Assembly (NCBI GenBank): GCA_037954665.1
Contig: JBBMOL010000013.1
Coordinates: 6,324,001 to 6,388,000, forward strand
From: Laguncularia racemosa
Taxonomy: Eukaryota > Streptophyta > Magnoliopsida > Myrtales > Combretaceae
Reading direction: 5' to 3'
DNA length: 64,000 nt
Shown: positions 22,577-33,375 of the stretch, piece after piece
How positions within the stretch are numbered: the stretch's first letter is position 1
How the letters are laid out: the number at the start of each line of letters is the position of its first letter
Translations under genes and position numbers: made by a program
The notes under the pieces: generated by a model
The model's database searches: none
The model's input: only the letters and a program-made list of their open reading frames with translations
Told to the model about the DNA's origin: nothing

Positions 22577-24552
22577 AGTGTTGTAAACACCCCATTTTTG
22601 CCCTAAGAATGAATAATAATCAATTTTCAATTTTTTCCAATTTTTTTCCAATTTTTCTAATTTTCCCTAATTTAGCATAAATAATTAAAAATATTCAAAA
22701 AAATAAAAATAAATAGGAAAAAACATCAATTTTGAAAAATGATTTCAGAAATGGCAATAATAAATAATAAATAATTTTTTAAAATTTTTGAAATTTCAAA
22801 AAATACAAAAAAATAAAAAAATCGCATTGCATATATGCAATTTGCGAAATAAACAAAATCAGGAAAATGGGCTAGCTCAGCTGGTCTGAGCCGTGGCTAA
22901 GAGGGTGCGTACGGGTACGAGGTCGCGGGTTCGAAATGCGGGGGAAGCAGTTTCCGTGTTTTGCGATTTTTTCATTTACCCAGGACACGTGGCAGCATCT
23001 GATTGGCTGGAGGGAACGCACGCGCCGGGTGCGTGATCGTCTTCTACCTCGGGTCCGAAATCGTCGGCGGAAGAGAAAATTTGAATTTCGGCCGTTTCGA
23101 TTCAATTTTTTGCACAAATCCAACAGATCTTTAACAGAAATAAAATAAACATTATCTAATTGGAATCAAATCGTAACAAATCAAAGGATTTACACAAATC
23201 GGAGTTGGTTTTTTTAACCGAAAATCCGATTAGCTTCGATCGGAGGAAATCCGAGCTTATCTAGCTTGGTTTCAAGTGCCTATAAATAGGAATCGAAGGG
23301 AGGAAGCCAAGACACGAATTAGAATTGAGAGAAAGTGAGAAAAGAGTGCAAATCGGAGGAGACCCAAAATCGTGATTGCCGACCGGAGTTGAACCACCAC
23401 CAGGAGGCGATCTGGGAGTAAACCACCACCACCATTGGATTCAGCACCCTCAAGAAGCTAGGATTCGACACCTCACCCGCGACGAAAGACCGCCGGAACG
23501 CCGTGAACAAGCATCCTCCGCCGCTGCATCCGACCGATCCGACCCGACCGACCCGACCCGACCCGGATCCAGGTAAGTCGGATTTTCCGGATTTTTTAAT
23601 TAATTTATTTTATTTATTTATTTATTTATTCCGAATTGATTTATTATTTGTTATTTATTTATTGGTTTAGGTTTTATTTTCAATAAATAGGAAAATGTAG
23701 AAATTAGGTTTTTTTAGATTTTAATAATGTAGAAAAGAATAAAAAACATAATAAAATATAGAAAAATAATAAAAATATTAGGAAATTAATTAATAAAATT
23801 TTAGATCTCAAAATAGGATAGATAATAACTTAGGATAAAATTTTTCATAAAAATCACAAAAATCACAAAATTTATAAAAATCATAAAAATCATGAAGATT
23901 CATAAAAATTAATAAAAATTCAAAAAAATGAGTTTTGGCACTTAGAAAAATCATTTTCTTAAAATAAATCCAAAATTGATGTTTTTCCCAAAAATTATTT
24001 TCAAAAATCAAATTAAAACTTAGGCTTAGAATTTTTTAAATCAAAAGAGATTTCAAAATTAAAATTCACAAACAAACTTAAAATTTTCAGAAAAGTGAAC
24101 TACGGCTTGTTTGATCTTGGATAGCAAGTACGTAGGCACCCATTTGGGTCAACCTATAAAATGAAATAAAAAATCATTTTTCTTAGAATAATTCAAAAAC
24201 ATAATAAAAAGTAACGGAAACACAATAAAACACATTTCTAAATAAGAACAATTTTAGGAGATTAGGTGGTAACCGTAAAGTTTTAATAGGTTAGCCTCCG
24301 GACTTAGAAACTCTGGCTTTCCCTTTTCCTCTTTTCAAAAACGAGAAGAGGAAATAACGACGACTAGTGGTCCAAATTAAGACTAATCCGCTCCTTTAGT
24401 CTTAATTCAATATTTCCCAACAACAGTTGGGTGGCGACTCCAAAAATAAAACAAAATTCCTAACTCAAGTCGAGGATCTACATTAGATGAGCATAGGGTC
24501 TAGTATAGATCGGATTAGGAATGGGAATTCAAAAAATAGACTCGACAAGTGT
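22577..24552 (+). mobile_element. Solo LTR, copy 1 (Tat/Ogre-like), duplication AGTGT
   Basis: The 1966-bp unit (22582-24547) opens TGTAAACACCCC and closes GACTCGACA, flanked by 5-bp duplications AGTGT at 22577-22581 and 24548-24552. It has no internal region, so it is a solo LTR. Its promoter TATAAATA is at 23281-23288, followed by a GC-rich transcribed leader and a splice-donor-like CAG|GTAAGT near 23571. Phrases such as TACGTAGGCACCC and GTGGCGACTCC near the end recall Tat/Ogre LTRs; family assignment is tentative. Confidence 0.87.
22870..22945 (+). other. tRNA-like Pol III box pair in LTR copy 1
   Basis: TAGCTCAGCTGG (A-box-like, 22873-22884) is followed 43 bp later by GGTTCGAAAT (B-box-like, 22928-22937), both in the order and spacing of a tRNA gene. 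Acceptor pairing is poor, so it is not a working tRNA. The same pair is kept in LTR copy 2. Confidence 0.6.
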
Positions 24553-27500
24553 ACTTTAACACTTGCTTTTAACTGTGTCAAGAAAACATAATAACCTCCA
24601 TTCTTCAATCATAATTAGCCATTGCATTTATGTTAATATTCATAAGTCATCATAATATTAATCAACACATCTCCCAATACAACTCTCTCTCATCTTAAGC
24701 TCCCTCTCTCTTTCTAGTGCCTCCTTGATTGGTTACTAATCTTCCTAAAGATGTTGTTGTAACTTATATAACCAACTATTACTCCTCCTAAACTTCTTTC
24801 CTCTCCTCTCTCTCTCTCCTTTCATTATTTCTATCCCACTCTCTCCCCCCTTAAGTCATTCTCTTTGTAACACAATCTCTTACTATGCGATCATCACAAT
24901 CATCGAGTTCTTCATTGATATCTTGCTTCTTGTAATGAAAAGTGAACTTGAGGAGAGGAGACAAATTGTAATAGAAAATTTTGATGGCAACTATGTTCAT
25001 TTGTGTTGAAGCAGTAAGTTGTGGAAATGCAATGTACTTAATAATTTGGAGTTCATATTTGTGCTTCTATATAAAATAGTGGTGAAAGTCCATACCACTT
25101 TTATTATTTATGTAAAGAAGCTTAGTCCCTCCTCTAGCATTATCATCCCCATTCTACAATGCATTATCTTTAATGATTAGACTTTTGAAATACATTCATC
25201 AACTAAACCCAAATGCATCACCACCTTCAAGATCAACACATACCCAATCATCTATTTAGTAATCCATCATAAGCTTCTCTAAGTTGCATCATCAAATGCC
25301 ATCAATGTGCACCCACTTGTCAATGATGATGCCTTTTCAATAGGTTTTGTCTATAGTCCATTGCATTCTACACTAACAAAAGCAATATATTCACAACCCA
25401 TCAAAATAGAAAGAAAAATCCATATATAGGACTCAAAGTCATTGCAACAAAAGAAATTTTTCCAAATGTAATAGAAATCAAAGAAAAATAGCGCAAAAAG
25501 TAGAAAACAATGACAACAAGAAAGGTAAAACATACACCAACTTCTTGCATATCTATGGTAGTTGTTGTTATCGAATTTGGTCACTAGAGAATTCCCCTTT
25601 GCTATTGCAATTAATAAGCATTCTATGTTAGTTAATGAAAATTATGGGGGGGGGGGGGGGGGTGTGGGGAAGAGAGGAGAGAGTGTGTGGGAGAGAAAAA
25701 TGATTTAAAATAAAATTGAGTACAATTGCCACATGAAGAGTGGCTAGTAAAAAAGAATATTTACACTATGAAGGATTCAATATGTGAATTCAAATAATAG
25801 AAATAGATGTACAAAAATAAAGATTAAAATTATCCCAACCTCCAATTTTTATCCTCTCAATGCACTTTAAATAGCAATTCCTTTAAAATCAAGAGATTCA
25901 AATTAAATAAAATATGAAGTAGTATGACCTTTAGCCAAATTTCAAAAGGAAACATGGAAATAAAAATAGGGAAACGCAGAGAATGAAAACCATTTCGTAT
26001 TAGTGAGAGAAAAGATTTTTTTCTTTTTTTCTTGTAATGAAGTGAGTAATGGAACAAAAGGAGATGAACCAACAAACTTTGGTCTTAATTATTGTGGATT
26101 CATAACATGAAGTTTCATCAATGCTAGTTAATGATCATCAACTTTGAGTCCTGAATTCATACCCAAATATATTGGCTAATGTTCCTTGTAATGCATAATG
26201 ATTCTTGCAAAATATACTTTAGGATAGAAGTAAGGAAAGTAAGAAACTACTTTAAAAGAAATTGCTTTTGACTAAATGTGGATAGTGGAAAAGGATATTG
26301 AGAGATAATATGGAAGACTGAGAAAAAGAAAGAAGAGTATGATATAAAAAGAATGTTAAAACTATACATATTGGAATGTGAAGTTGAATGATTTTCATTC
26401 TCTAAATAATAGAAAATTTGATATTAATTTGTAATTTGACCTACCCTAGTTGTTTTGAGATTAGCACGCCACATCTAATCTTGATTTGTTCACATCTTTT
26501 ATTATCCTATAGACATAAAAACTCTAGAAAATAACACCTAAATCCATTTAAACCTTATATTTGAATGAATTATTGTGCACTTGTGCTTTAAATTCGATTC
26601 ATGAGTTTCTTATCACATCAAATCAACTGGGTTTTATGGACTTGCCCTTAGGTTAATCAAGTTTGTTACTAGGTTAACCAAGTATGGTCCTTAAAGTAAT
26701 AATGGTTGAATTTTCCTTTTGGTTGCTAATTTTGAACTTCCCTTTTGTTTTTATTTTCCTTCTCAAGTAAATTAACTTTTATTTTTGCCTAAATAGATAC
26801 AATCATGTGATAAAATAGTTAATAAGTTTCGTTAAAAACATGGAGTATCATTTAGACTTTGAGTTTGATTATTGAACATTAAGAATTATCTACTCTTTAT
26901 TCTCTATGTTCTTATCAATCATATTGGTTATAGTGAATTGCATTTTTAGAACTTGTGTGTAATGTCTCTTTCTATTAATAACCTTGGATTATTTCATAGA
27001 TTGTGCTGTAAGTCATATCACAACACAAAACTTATAAAAATGATATTACACAAATATACATAAAACTTATAAAAATACCTTCTTTATCCTTTATAAATTC
27101 TAGAATCGAATTGGCTCATTATGCAATTATGCTTGGAGTTTGACTCATAGATTTTGGGTACATTACAGTTGAATGTTTAATAATTAGTTCCATTTCAAGT
27201 TTTCTCTATTAGTTTGTCTCTACTCAATATGTGTCTTCTTTCTTCTTTTATTGTTATGTTGCATGTATTTAATATGATATAGTACAATTTTAATTTTTGT
27301 ATTGGAACGAACAATTATTTTTACAATATTAGTATCAAAGCTCAAAATCATATTTTTAGAATAATGAAATTATTGGATTTACTTTAATGAAGTAATTTAA
27401 GGTTACGATAAAATGGAATTTCTTGAATGACTAATGTTAATGGACTCCATTCAGAGTAGCTTTTATTTTTTTCTTTTTTCATAGGAAAACTTCTATTTCA

Positions 27501-27690
27501 AAGTACTAAAAAAATCAATTGCATTAGGTTACTAAAAGTCAAAAGGTCTCATTATATGATTAACTTGAATCACATCCACTTTTTACCTTGAAACAAAACA
27601 TAATTAGTATAAGCATATACTTTCTAATTTATCAAAATAAAAGAGTACCTATCAAATTTTGATTTCAACAAACTAATAACACCAACAAAA
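24553..27690. other. AT-rich spacer with simple repeats
   Basis: CT-rich runs around 24690-24860 and a G17 run at 25646-25662. No gene or transposon protein was recognised. Confidence 0.55.
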
Positions 27691-27699
27691 TGTTCTAGC

Positions 27700-27965
27700 T
27701 CCTAATTTGTTTTGCTTCTTTTAATGTGTCTTATCATTGTTGATGAATCTAATTCCAAGATAATCTTCCTCCATCCTTTGTTACTAGCTAAGTGCATCCC
27801 TTCTTGAATTGCTAAAGCTTCTACTACTTTGATAGTATTAGCTTTAACCTCTATACAAAGATTGGTGAGTAGCTTCCCTTCGAAGTTTCTTACAATGACT
27901 CTAATGCCAACTTGTTCGTCTTTGATACTCTAACCCTCGTCACAATTAACTTATAATTGTCTTAT
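27700..27965 (-). pseudogene. RNase H-like fragment (LINE-type, RVT_3)
   Basis: The minus-strand frame reads GIRVIVRNFEGKLLTN, then VVEALAIQEGMHLA and IILELDSS. This is the pattern of plant RVT_3 RNase H domains found at LINE C-termini or as stand-alone copies. It lacks a start, contains stops at its N-terminal side, and is a remnant. Confidence 0.6.
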
Positions 27966-29690
27966 GTTGAAGGGGTCTAAGTTTGGAAACTTTGACTTGT
28001 CTAATATATAATAGCCCACAAGTACAACTCTTTCTAGATGCACCATCATTTTGAATTGCTTCTTAAATTAGATAAATTGTAAGGTGTGTTCAACTATAAT
28101 TTTAATGAGTTGAAACAATATAACTTTTCTAAAGTTGCTCAATATAAGCTCTTATAATGTATATCTTAAGATTTAAGACAAAGCTTCAAAAGATACTTAA
28201 AAAAATCGAGTCTGGAATTGCTAAATTAGAGTTTCCTACAAATCAAGTAAAATGAAACTCTAGAGCATGTGTATGAGAAATTAACTTACAAGGTTAGACA
28301 GACTTTAGAATATGTTCACTAGATTTGGAGATTGTGGTAGAAAAATTAGCCATCATAGCAACTACAATTGCATTTAATATAGCCAATCCTTAGAGTAATA
28401 GTTGGAATTGTCTTGAAACCAAAGCATTTGTCTCCTTATCACTTCCACTATCTATTTTATAAAAAAAGAACTTGATTTTATTCGATTTTTGAGGCTCTTA
28501 AATTACCGAACTAATTTTAATTAGGAATTTCTAACTTTAAGAGCTCGTAACTTATTCAATTTAGATCCAAATTACTTTAAACTAAATCCTACTTGTACCT
28601 ACTCCTTCCTAGTGTCTAATATATCATTTATTTTTCATTTTCAAGCTTAAAATACCATCAAAACAGAGCAAATACTATAGGACACAAGCTAACCTAAAAT
28701 TTCATTGATTCTTTAATCCAATTTAACACATTATCACCATTAGACCTCATTTCATATAAAAAAAAAATCCTATTCATGATTAAATCATAATTCTACTAAA
28801 TTAACCCAAACATAATTTATCACATTTTTTTTTCTAGAATTGAACATCACACCAAAATATGTAAGGAATTCAAATTTTCAAGTTCACTCATACTATAATC
28901 TAACCCAATTCATCCTCAATCCTTTCTAAACTCAATATTTATTTTATAACTTCAATTTTCATCAAATTAACCACATCAAAAACATATCAACATGCTGGGA
29001 ATTAATAACTAAATCATCAAATGATTCCATTTAATCACATAGTTCAATTATCGCACTAATTCCCCCTCTTAATCTTTGCATATATATTATTTAATCACCA
29101 AATTCAATCTAGAAATCATGAGTTGTTACTCCAACCCTCAATTTAACACCAATTAACACTCAGATCATATTTGATAAGAACAAATTAGGCCTTAAATTCA
29201 TTATTATAGTAGTCGTTACTCATTGTTTAACAAAATCTCTAATTAAGTGTATCAAACTTGATTCTTAACTACACTTTATATACCCAGTAACACATCTAGC
29301 ATATCAAGACCTAAATTAACACTTAAATTATCAAACATCACTCACAGGAAACAAGAATAGTGGCATCACAAAGATACCTACAACCCATCATTAATATTCA
29401 AGAAAAATCATTAAACTTGCATGTTCAATCATTTCCAACTTCACTAAATTACCCATTTAAGCTAGGTTTTGAGCTTACCTTAGTGGAGACCTAAGAGTTT
29501 TCCTTTTTTTCTTGATCTGGTTGCAACTTTAAAAGGGTAAGGAAGGAGTTTCCTTTGATTCCACCTAAACTCCTTGTATCAAATCAACTCATTTAGCACC
29601 TAAATTATTGATTAGCCTTATTGTTTTCATCAAAAACTCACAAAATTTCTGATGAGGATTAGCTAGCATGAAAAAGGAAAGAGTCAAAAT
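27966..29690. other. AT-rich spacer, possibly an old Tekay-type LTR
   Basis: Composition and phrase style resemble the long LTR at 15560-19492, but no boundary or alignable block could be fixed. Confidence 0.3.
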
Positions 29691-29707
29691 TCCATGATCC
29701 ATTACAT

Positions 29708-29820
29708 AGCATTGGAGGCTCGATGACCCGAGCTAGAGCTAAAAGAATGAACGAAGCTCTATAGGGACTAGTCATGGACTTGCAAGCCAGGGAATCAAGC
29801 TACACTGAAGGAGCACATAC
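29708..29820 (+). pseudogene. C-terminal tail of a chromovirus polyprotein
   Basis: One frame reads GGSMTRARAKRMNEAL, a stop, then GLVMDLQARE. The TRARAKR...EAL pattern is typical of the extreme C-terminus of polyproteins in the same chromovirus group as the gag at 31394. It lies just before the LTR, where a 3' end of an element should be. Confidence 0.55.
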
Positions 29821-29829
29821 ATATGTCAA

Positions 29830-30426
29830 CTTGATTCACGTAACTATAGAAAGATGAAATAATTTAGGGACATTAAATATTTGCGTGGACTGCTACACTA
29901 GAGGATACATTCGGTTTTGTTAATGTTTATTTTTATTTGTTGGTTTGTTATTTATGTTATTTAGTTGCCTACTTGGTAACACAATGATAGAATAGGCAAC
30001 TTAGGATTTTTAGTATTTGTTTTGGTTAGTAATTTATATTATTTAGTTGCCTACTCGATTACATGAGGATAAGGTAACAAATAGATTAGGCAACTTAGGA
30101 TTTCCATATTGTGTTAGGTTTTTCCATATTGTATTCATGTGCTATATATGCCGTGCAAGGGAGCCAGCTAAAGACAACTTTGATATATGAAAACACATCT
30201 TTTTCGTGAAATACGAAATACCTCTTTTTGTTCTTTTGCAAAAGAACTTTTCTATAGGATTCTTAACCGAATTACTAAGAATAACTTTTGATAACTTAGG
30301 TTACAATCAACGGGTTTGATTGGGGTATAGTTACGCATCGCTTATTTAAGACGATCCTCAGGGTAATTGAAACCAACTGGCATCGTTGGGGTTCTAGGTT
30401 TAACATACCTAGGGTTACACGCATCA
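29830..30426 (+). repeat. LTR of chromovirus remnant (left edge approximate)
   Basis: Ends ACACGCATCA immediately before a perfect primer-binding site. It contains a TATA-like CTATATATG near 30142 and an internal direct repeat (ATTTAGTTGCCTACT near 29959 and 30039, with AGGCAACTTAGGATTT after each). The left edge is not defined and no second LTR copy was found. Confidence 0.6.
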
Positions 30427-30428
30427 TT

Positions 30429-30439
30429 TGGTATCAGAG
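30429..30439 (+). other. Primer-binding site, initiator tRNA-Met
   Basis: TGGTATCAGAG is identical to the canonical plant site and starts two bases after the LTR end. Confidence 0.9.
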
Positions 30440-30637
30440 TTTTGGCTTCTTAAATCAAGTAAATTCTATCTTTTTCTTTAATTTGTCTGTTGTTCTTTTC
30501 TATAGTCGTTTGTTGTTCTTTTCTATATTCGTCTGTTATTCTTTTCCATATTTATATCTGAAAAAAAAAATTGTATAAAAAAAATTATGTTCTTTTCCAT
30601 ATTCGTCTGTTGACTTTTCCATATTCATAGACAGAAG

Positions 30638-30679
<42 letters not shown>

Positions 30680-31393
30680 CATACTTATTCGATCATTACA
30701 ATCCATTAGGGTCGACGATATTTAGGTTTTCTTGAACAATCAATTGTGTTCAATTTATAGCTTATCTACAAAAAAAAAAAAAAATCAAATTCGGTTGCAA
30801 AAGAAAGAATCAAGAACTAAAATTGAAAAAAAAAAAGGAATCAAATTCGGTTACAAAAGAAAGAATCAAGAACCGAAATTCAAAAAAAAAAAAAAAGGAA
30901 TTCGGCCTTGAAAGAATTACAATTGCCGAAATCACAAAATAGCTTTTTGAATTGTCGATTACATAATTGGTTGAGTCAATTCACTTTCCATATCATTTGT
31001 TTCCAATTCCAACCGTGATAGATGCTTTGTGATTTCTAAATTGTGCATCCGAAAATTACATTCCATAATCATTCATTGTGTTTTGGTGCAAATTATATCC
31101 TTTTGTGTTTGATTGCATATCTATTCAGTGGTGAATCTTTTCCATATCAATTAGATTGTGTAGTTAGTCTTCTTTCATTCATGTGATTTAGGCCGATAGT
31201 AATCATTATTGTTGACTTAGTAATTTGAGTTTAGGAGTTCCAAGCAAAAGAATTACAAAAAGTAGGTGGTGAGATCATATTTTGTGATAGATATACACGA
31301 GTGGAATTGTGAGCAATACATGAGTGAGTGTGAGGAACATACTTATATATTTTTTGTAATTGTGATTGTAACTTGCTGCAAATTATTAGAATT
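30440..31393 (+). other. Retroelement leader with simple repeats
   Basis: Untranslated leader between primer site and gag. It holds a (TA)18 run at 30641-30676 and an imperfect tandem repeat at about 30770-30900 whose units share CAAATTCGGTT and AAAGAAAGAATCAAGAA, separated by A-runs. Confidence 0.7.
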
Positions 31394-32177
31394 ATGTCGG
31401 GACAGAACACTAATGGAGGAGAAAGTTGGGTGATGTTTGAGGAATTGATGGGGGAGATGAAGAGGATCCTAACAGGTGAACTAGAGCAGATCCATGATAG
31501 GATGGAAAGGAATAGGGAACCGTCTAGCAGTACCACTGTCAAGCAAGGAGTAGGTAGACATAATAGGGGAGGAGTTAGGATAGATGAAGAAGAGGAATCT
31601 AATTTTGGAGATTACCAACACGTGAGGAATATGGGAAGTATCCAGAGGCGTGATAGTAATTTAGGGAGTATTAAGTTGAAAATCCCAACTTTTCAGGGAA
31701 AGAATGATCCGGAATTGTATTTAGAATGGGAGAGGAAGATGGATTATGTCTTTGAATGTCACAACTACACTAAGGAGAAAAAGATAAAATTAGTTGCAGT
31801 AAAGTTTCCAGATTACGCCAGTGTATGGTGGGATCAGTTGGTGCCTAATAGGCGCAGGTATGGAGAGTGACCTGTTAGCACTTGGGAGGAGATGAAAACG
31901 ATCATGCAGAAGTGTTTTATTCCTAGTCACTATCATAGGGACTTACTTAGGAAAGTCCAAGGGTTGACTTAGGGGAATAATAGTGTAGAGGATTATTACA
32001 AAGAGTTGGAGATGGCCATGATTAGGGCGAGAATTGAGGAGGATGATAAGGCCACTATGGCTAGATTCATCAACGGATTGAATCGGGAGATAGCTGATGT
32101 AGTAGATCTTCACCATTACTTAGATATGGAAGAGTTACTGCATAGAGCTATTAAAGTAGAGCAGCAGCTAAAATACA
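31394..32177 (+). pseudogene. Chromovirus gag, 5' part, interrupted by hAT
   Basis: Starts MSGQNTNGGE and contains the gag core LKIPTFQGKNDPELYLEWER, YASVWWDQLV and a later block VEDYYKELEMAMIRAR to KVEQQLKYISE. In-frame stops lie at 31868-31870 and near 31971. The type resembles CRM/Galadriel-group chromoviruses (inference). The frame runs directly into the hAT insertion and resumes after it at 36277 in the same phase. Confidence 0.88.
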
Positions 32178-32819
32178 TAAGTGAGTAGGGGTGGGAATTG
32201 CGGGGCGGGTCCGCGGGTTAACCCGCCCCGCCCGCAAAAATATGCGGGGCGGGCCAAAAAAATCTGACCCGCAGGGGTGCGGGCCATTTTGGCCCGCGCC
32301 CGCTTGGCGCACGGGGCGGGGCGGGCAATCCCCGCGGGCTGCGGGCCAACCCGCCGGATACTGCACAGCAGCACTGGCAGCACGACACGGCAACCTCGGC
32401 TTGAGATGACACGCACGTTCATCACGTACGACGACCTGCTGCAGGACGTGACGACTGACGAGGACGACATGACGACCATGCCCTGCACCGCCGCCGCCGT
32501 CGAGCCGACGGGTGCGATTGAAATTGCCATGCCACGCCTACGCCACGCCAGTCACCACAGCGAACTGTCGAAGTCGAACACACACACACACACCAGACAC
32601 CACACCACAGCAGTCCACACTCCACAGGTCGTCGTCCATCCGTGGCTCCGTGCACCTTGACCTCGAGAGCAGCCCACACGGCCAGGTTGTATAAGTTCCA
32701 AGTCCAACGCAGCTGGCAGCCCACCCCAGACCCCACCATCCGTGCACCCCCAATACTCCGCAGCTAGACCGACGTTGTGCCACCACCGCCGGCCACCTTT
32801 TAGACGCCGTTAATTAAGG

Positions 32820-33260
32820 TAAAACAATTCTCTTTTCTCTACTATTGTCCTCTACTGTATTGTGTGTGGTTGTGTGTGGTGTGGTGTGGTGGCAGTGTGG
32901 TGTGGCCGTGTGGGGTGGCCGTGTGGCGTGGTGTGGTGTTCGTGTATAAAAACCGTGTATCTCTCTGACTCAGTGAACTCTGTGCGTGTATAGCCCACAC
33001 GGCCGTTTGTAATAGCCGTGTATGCCTCTAGCTTCCTTCTTTGTTCTCATACACGGTTGACTACACGGGTGTGTAACTCAACCGTGTGTCCTCCACTCCT
33101 CCTTCCTATGCACGGTTGGTTTACACGGGTGTGTATTCCAACCGTGTACTGATCTGTCCTACAAACTCTTCTTCCGACTTCCACGCTGATACACGGTCGT
33201 ATACACGGGCGTGTATCCTAACCGTGTAGTCTCCTGATTCCTTCAAACGGCCGTTTGTAA
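32820..33260. repeat. 5' subterminal CACGG/CCGTG motif array of the hAT element
   Basis: At least ten copies of ACACGG, ACCGTGTA or close variants occur between 32998 and 33260, many as palindromic pairs, preceded by a GTGTGG-rich tract. A possible 5'-UTR intron (donor 32819, acceptor 33374) would contain them. Ac-like transposases bind multiple subterminal motifs, so these are candidate binding sites (inference). Confidence 0.65.
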
Positions 33261-33375
33261 AACCGTGTAACTTCCTTTCTTCAAAGCATTCCCCTTTTTA
33301 CTTGCTTTTATCTCCAATTCGTCTTGAATTTAAATACTTTAACTACTACTAATAATATTTTTTTATATTTACAGA

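Noticed and set aside
22870..22945. A genuine tRNA gene
   Set aside because: A and B boxes are present but the acceptor stem does not pair and no clean anticodon arm forms.
23376..23576. Open frame with His/Pro-rich start in solo LTR copy 1
   Set aside because: It lies in the GC-rich transcribed leader, has no known domain, and is disrupted in copy 2.
28450..29690. Definite Tekay LTR
   Set aside because: Style is similar to the LTR at 15560-19492 but no edge, primer site or alignable block was found, so it is left as a low-confidence spacer note.
32191..32786. Several overlapping ORFs on both strands
   Set aside because: They arise from the GC-rich hAT terminus, where stop codons are rare; none resembles a protein.
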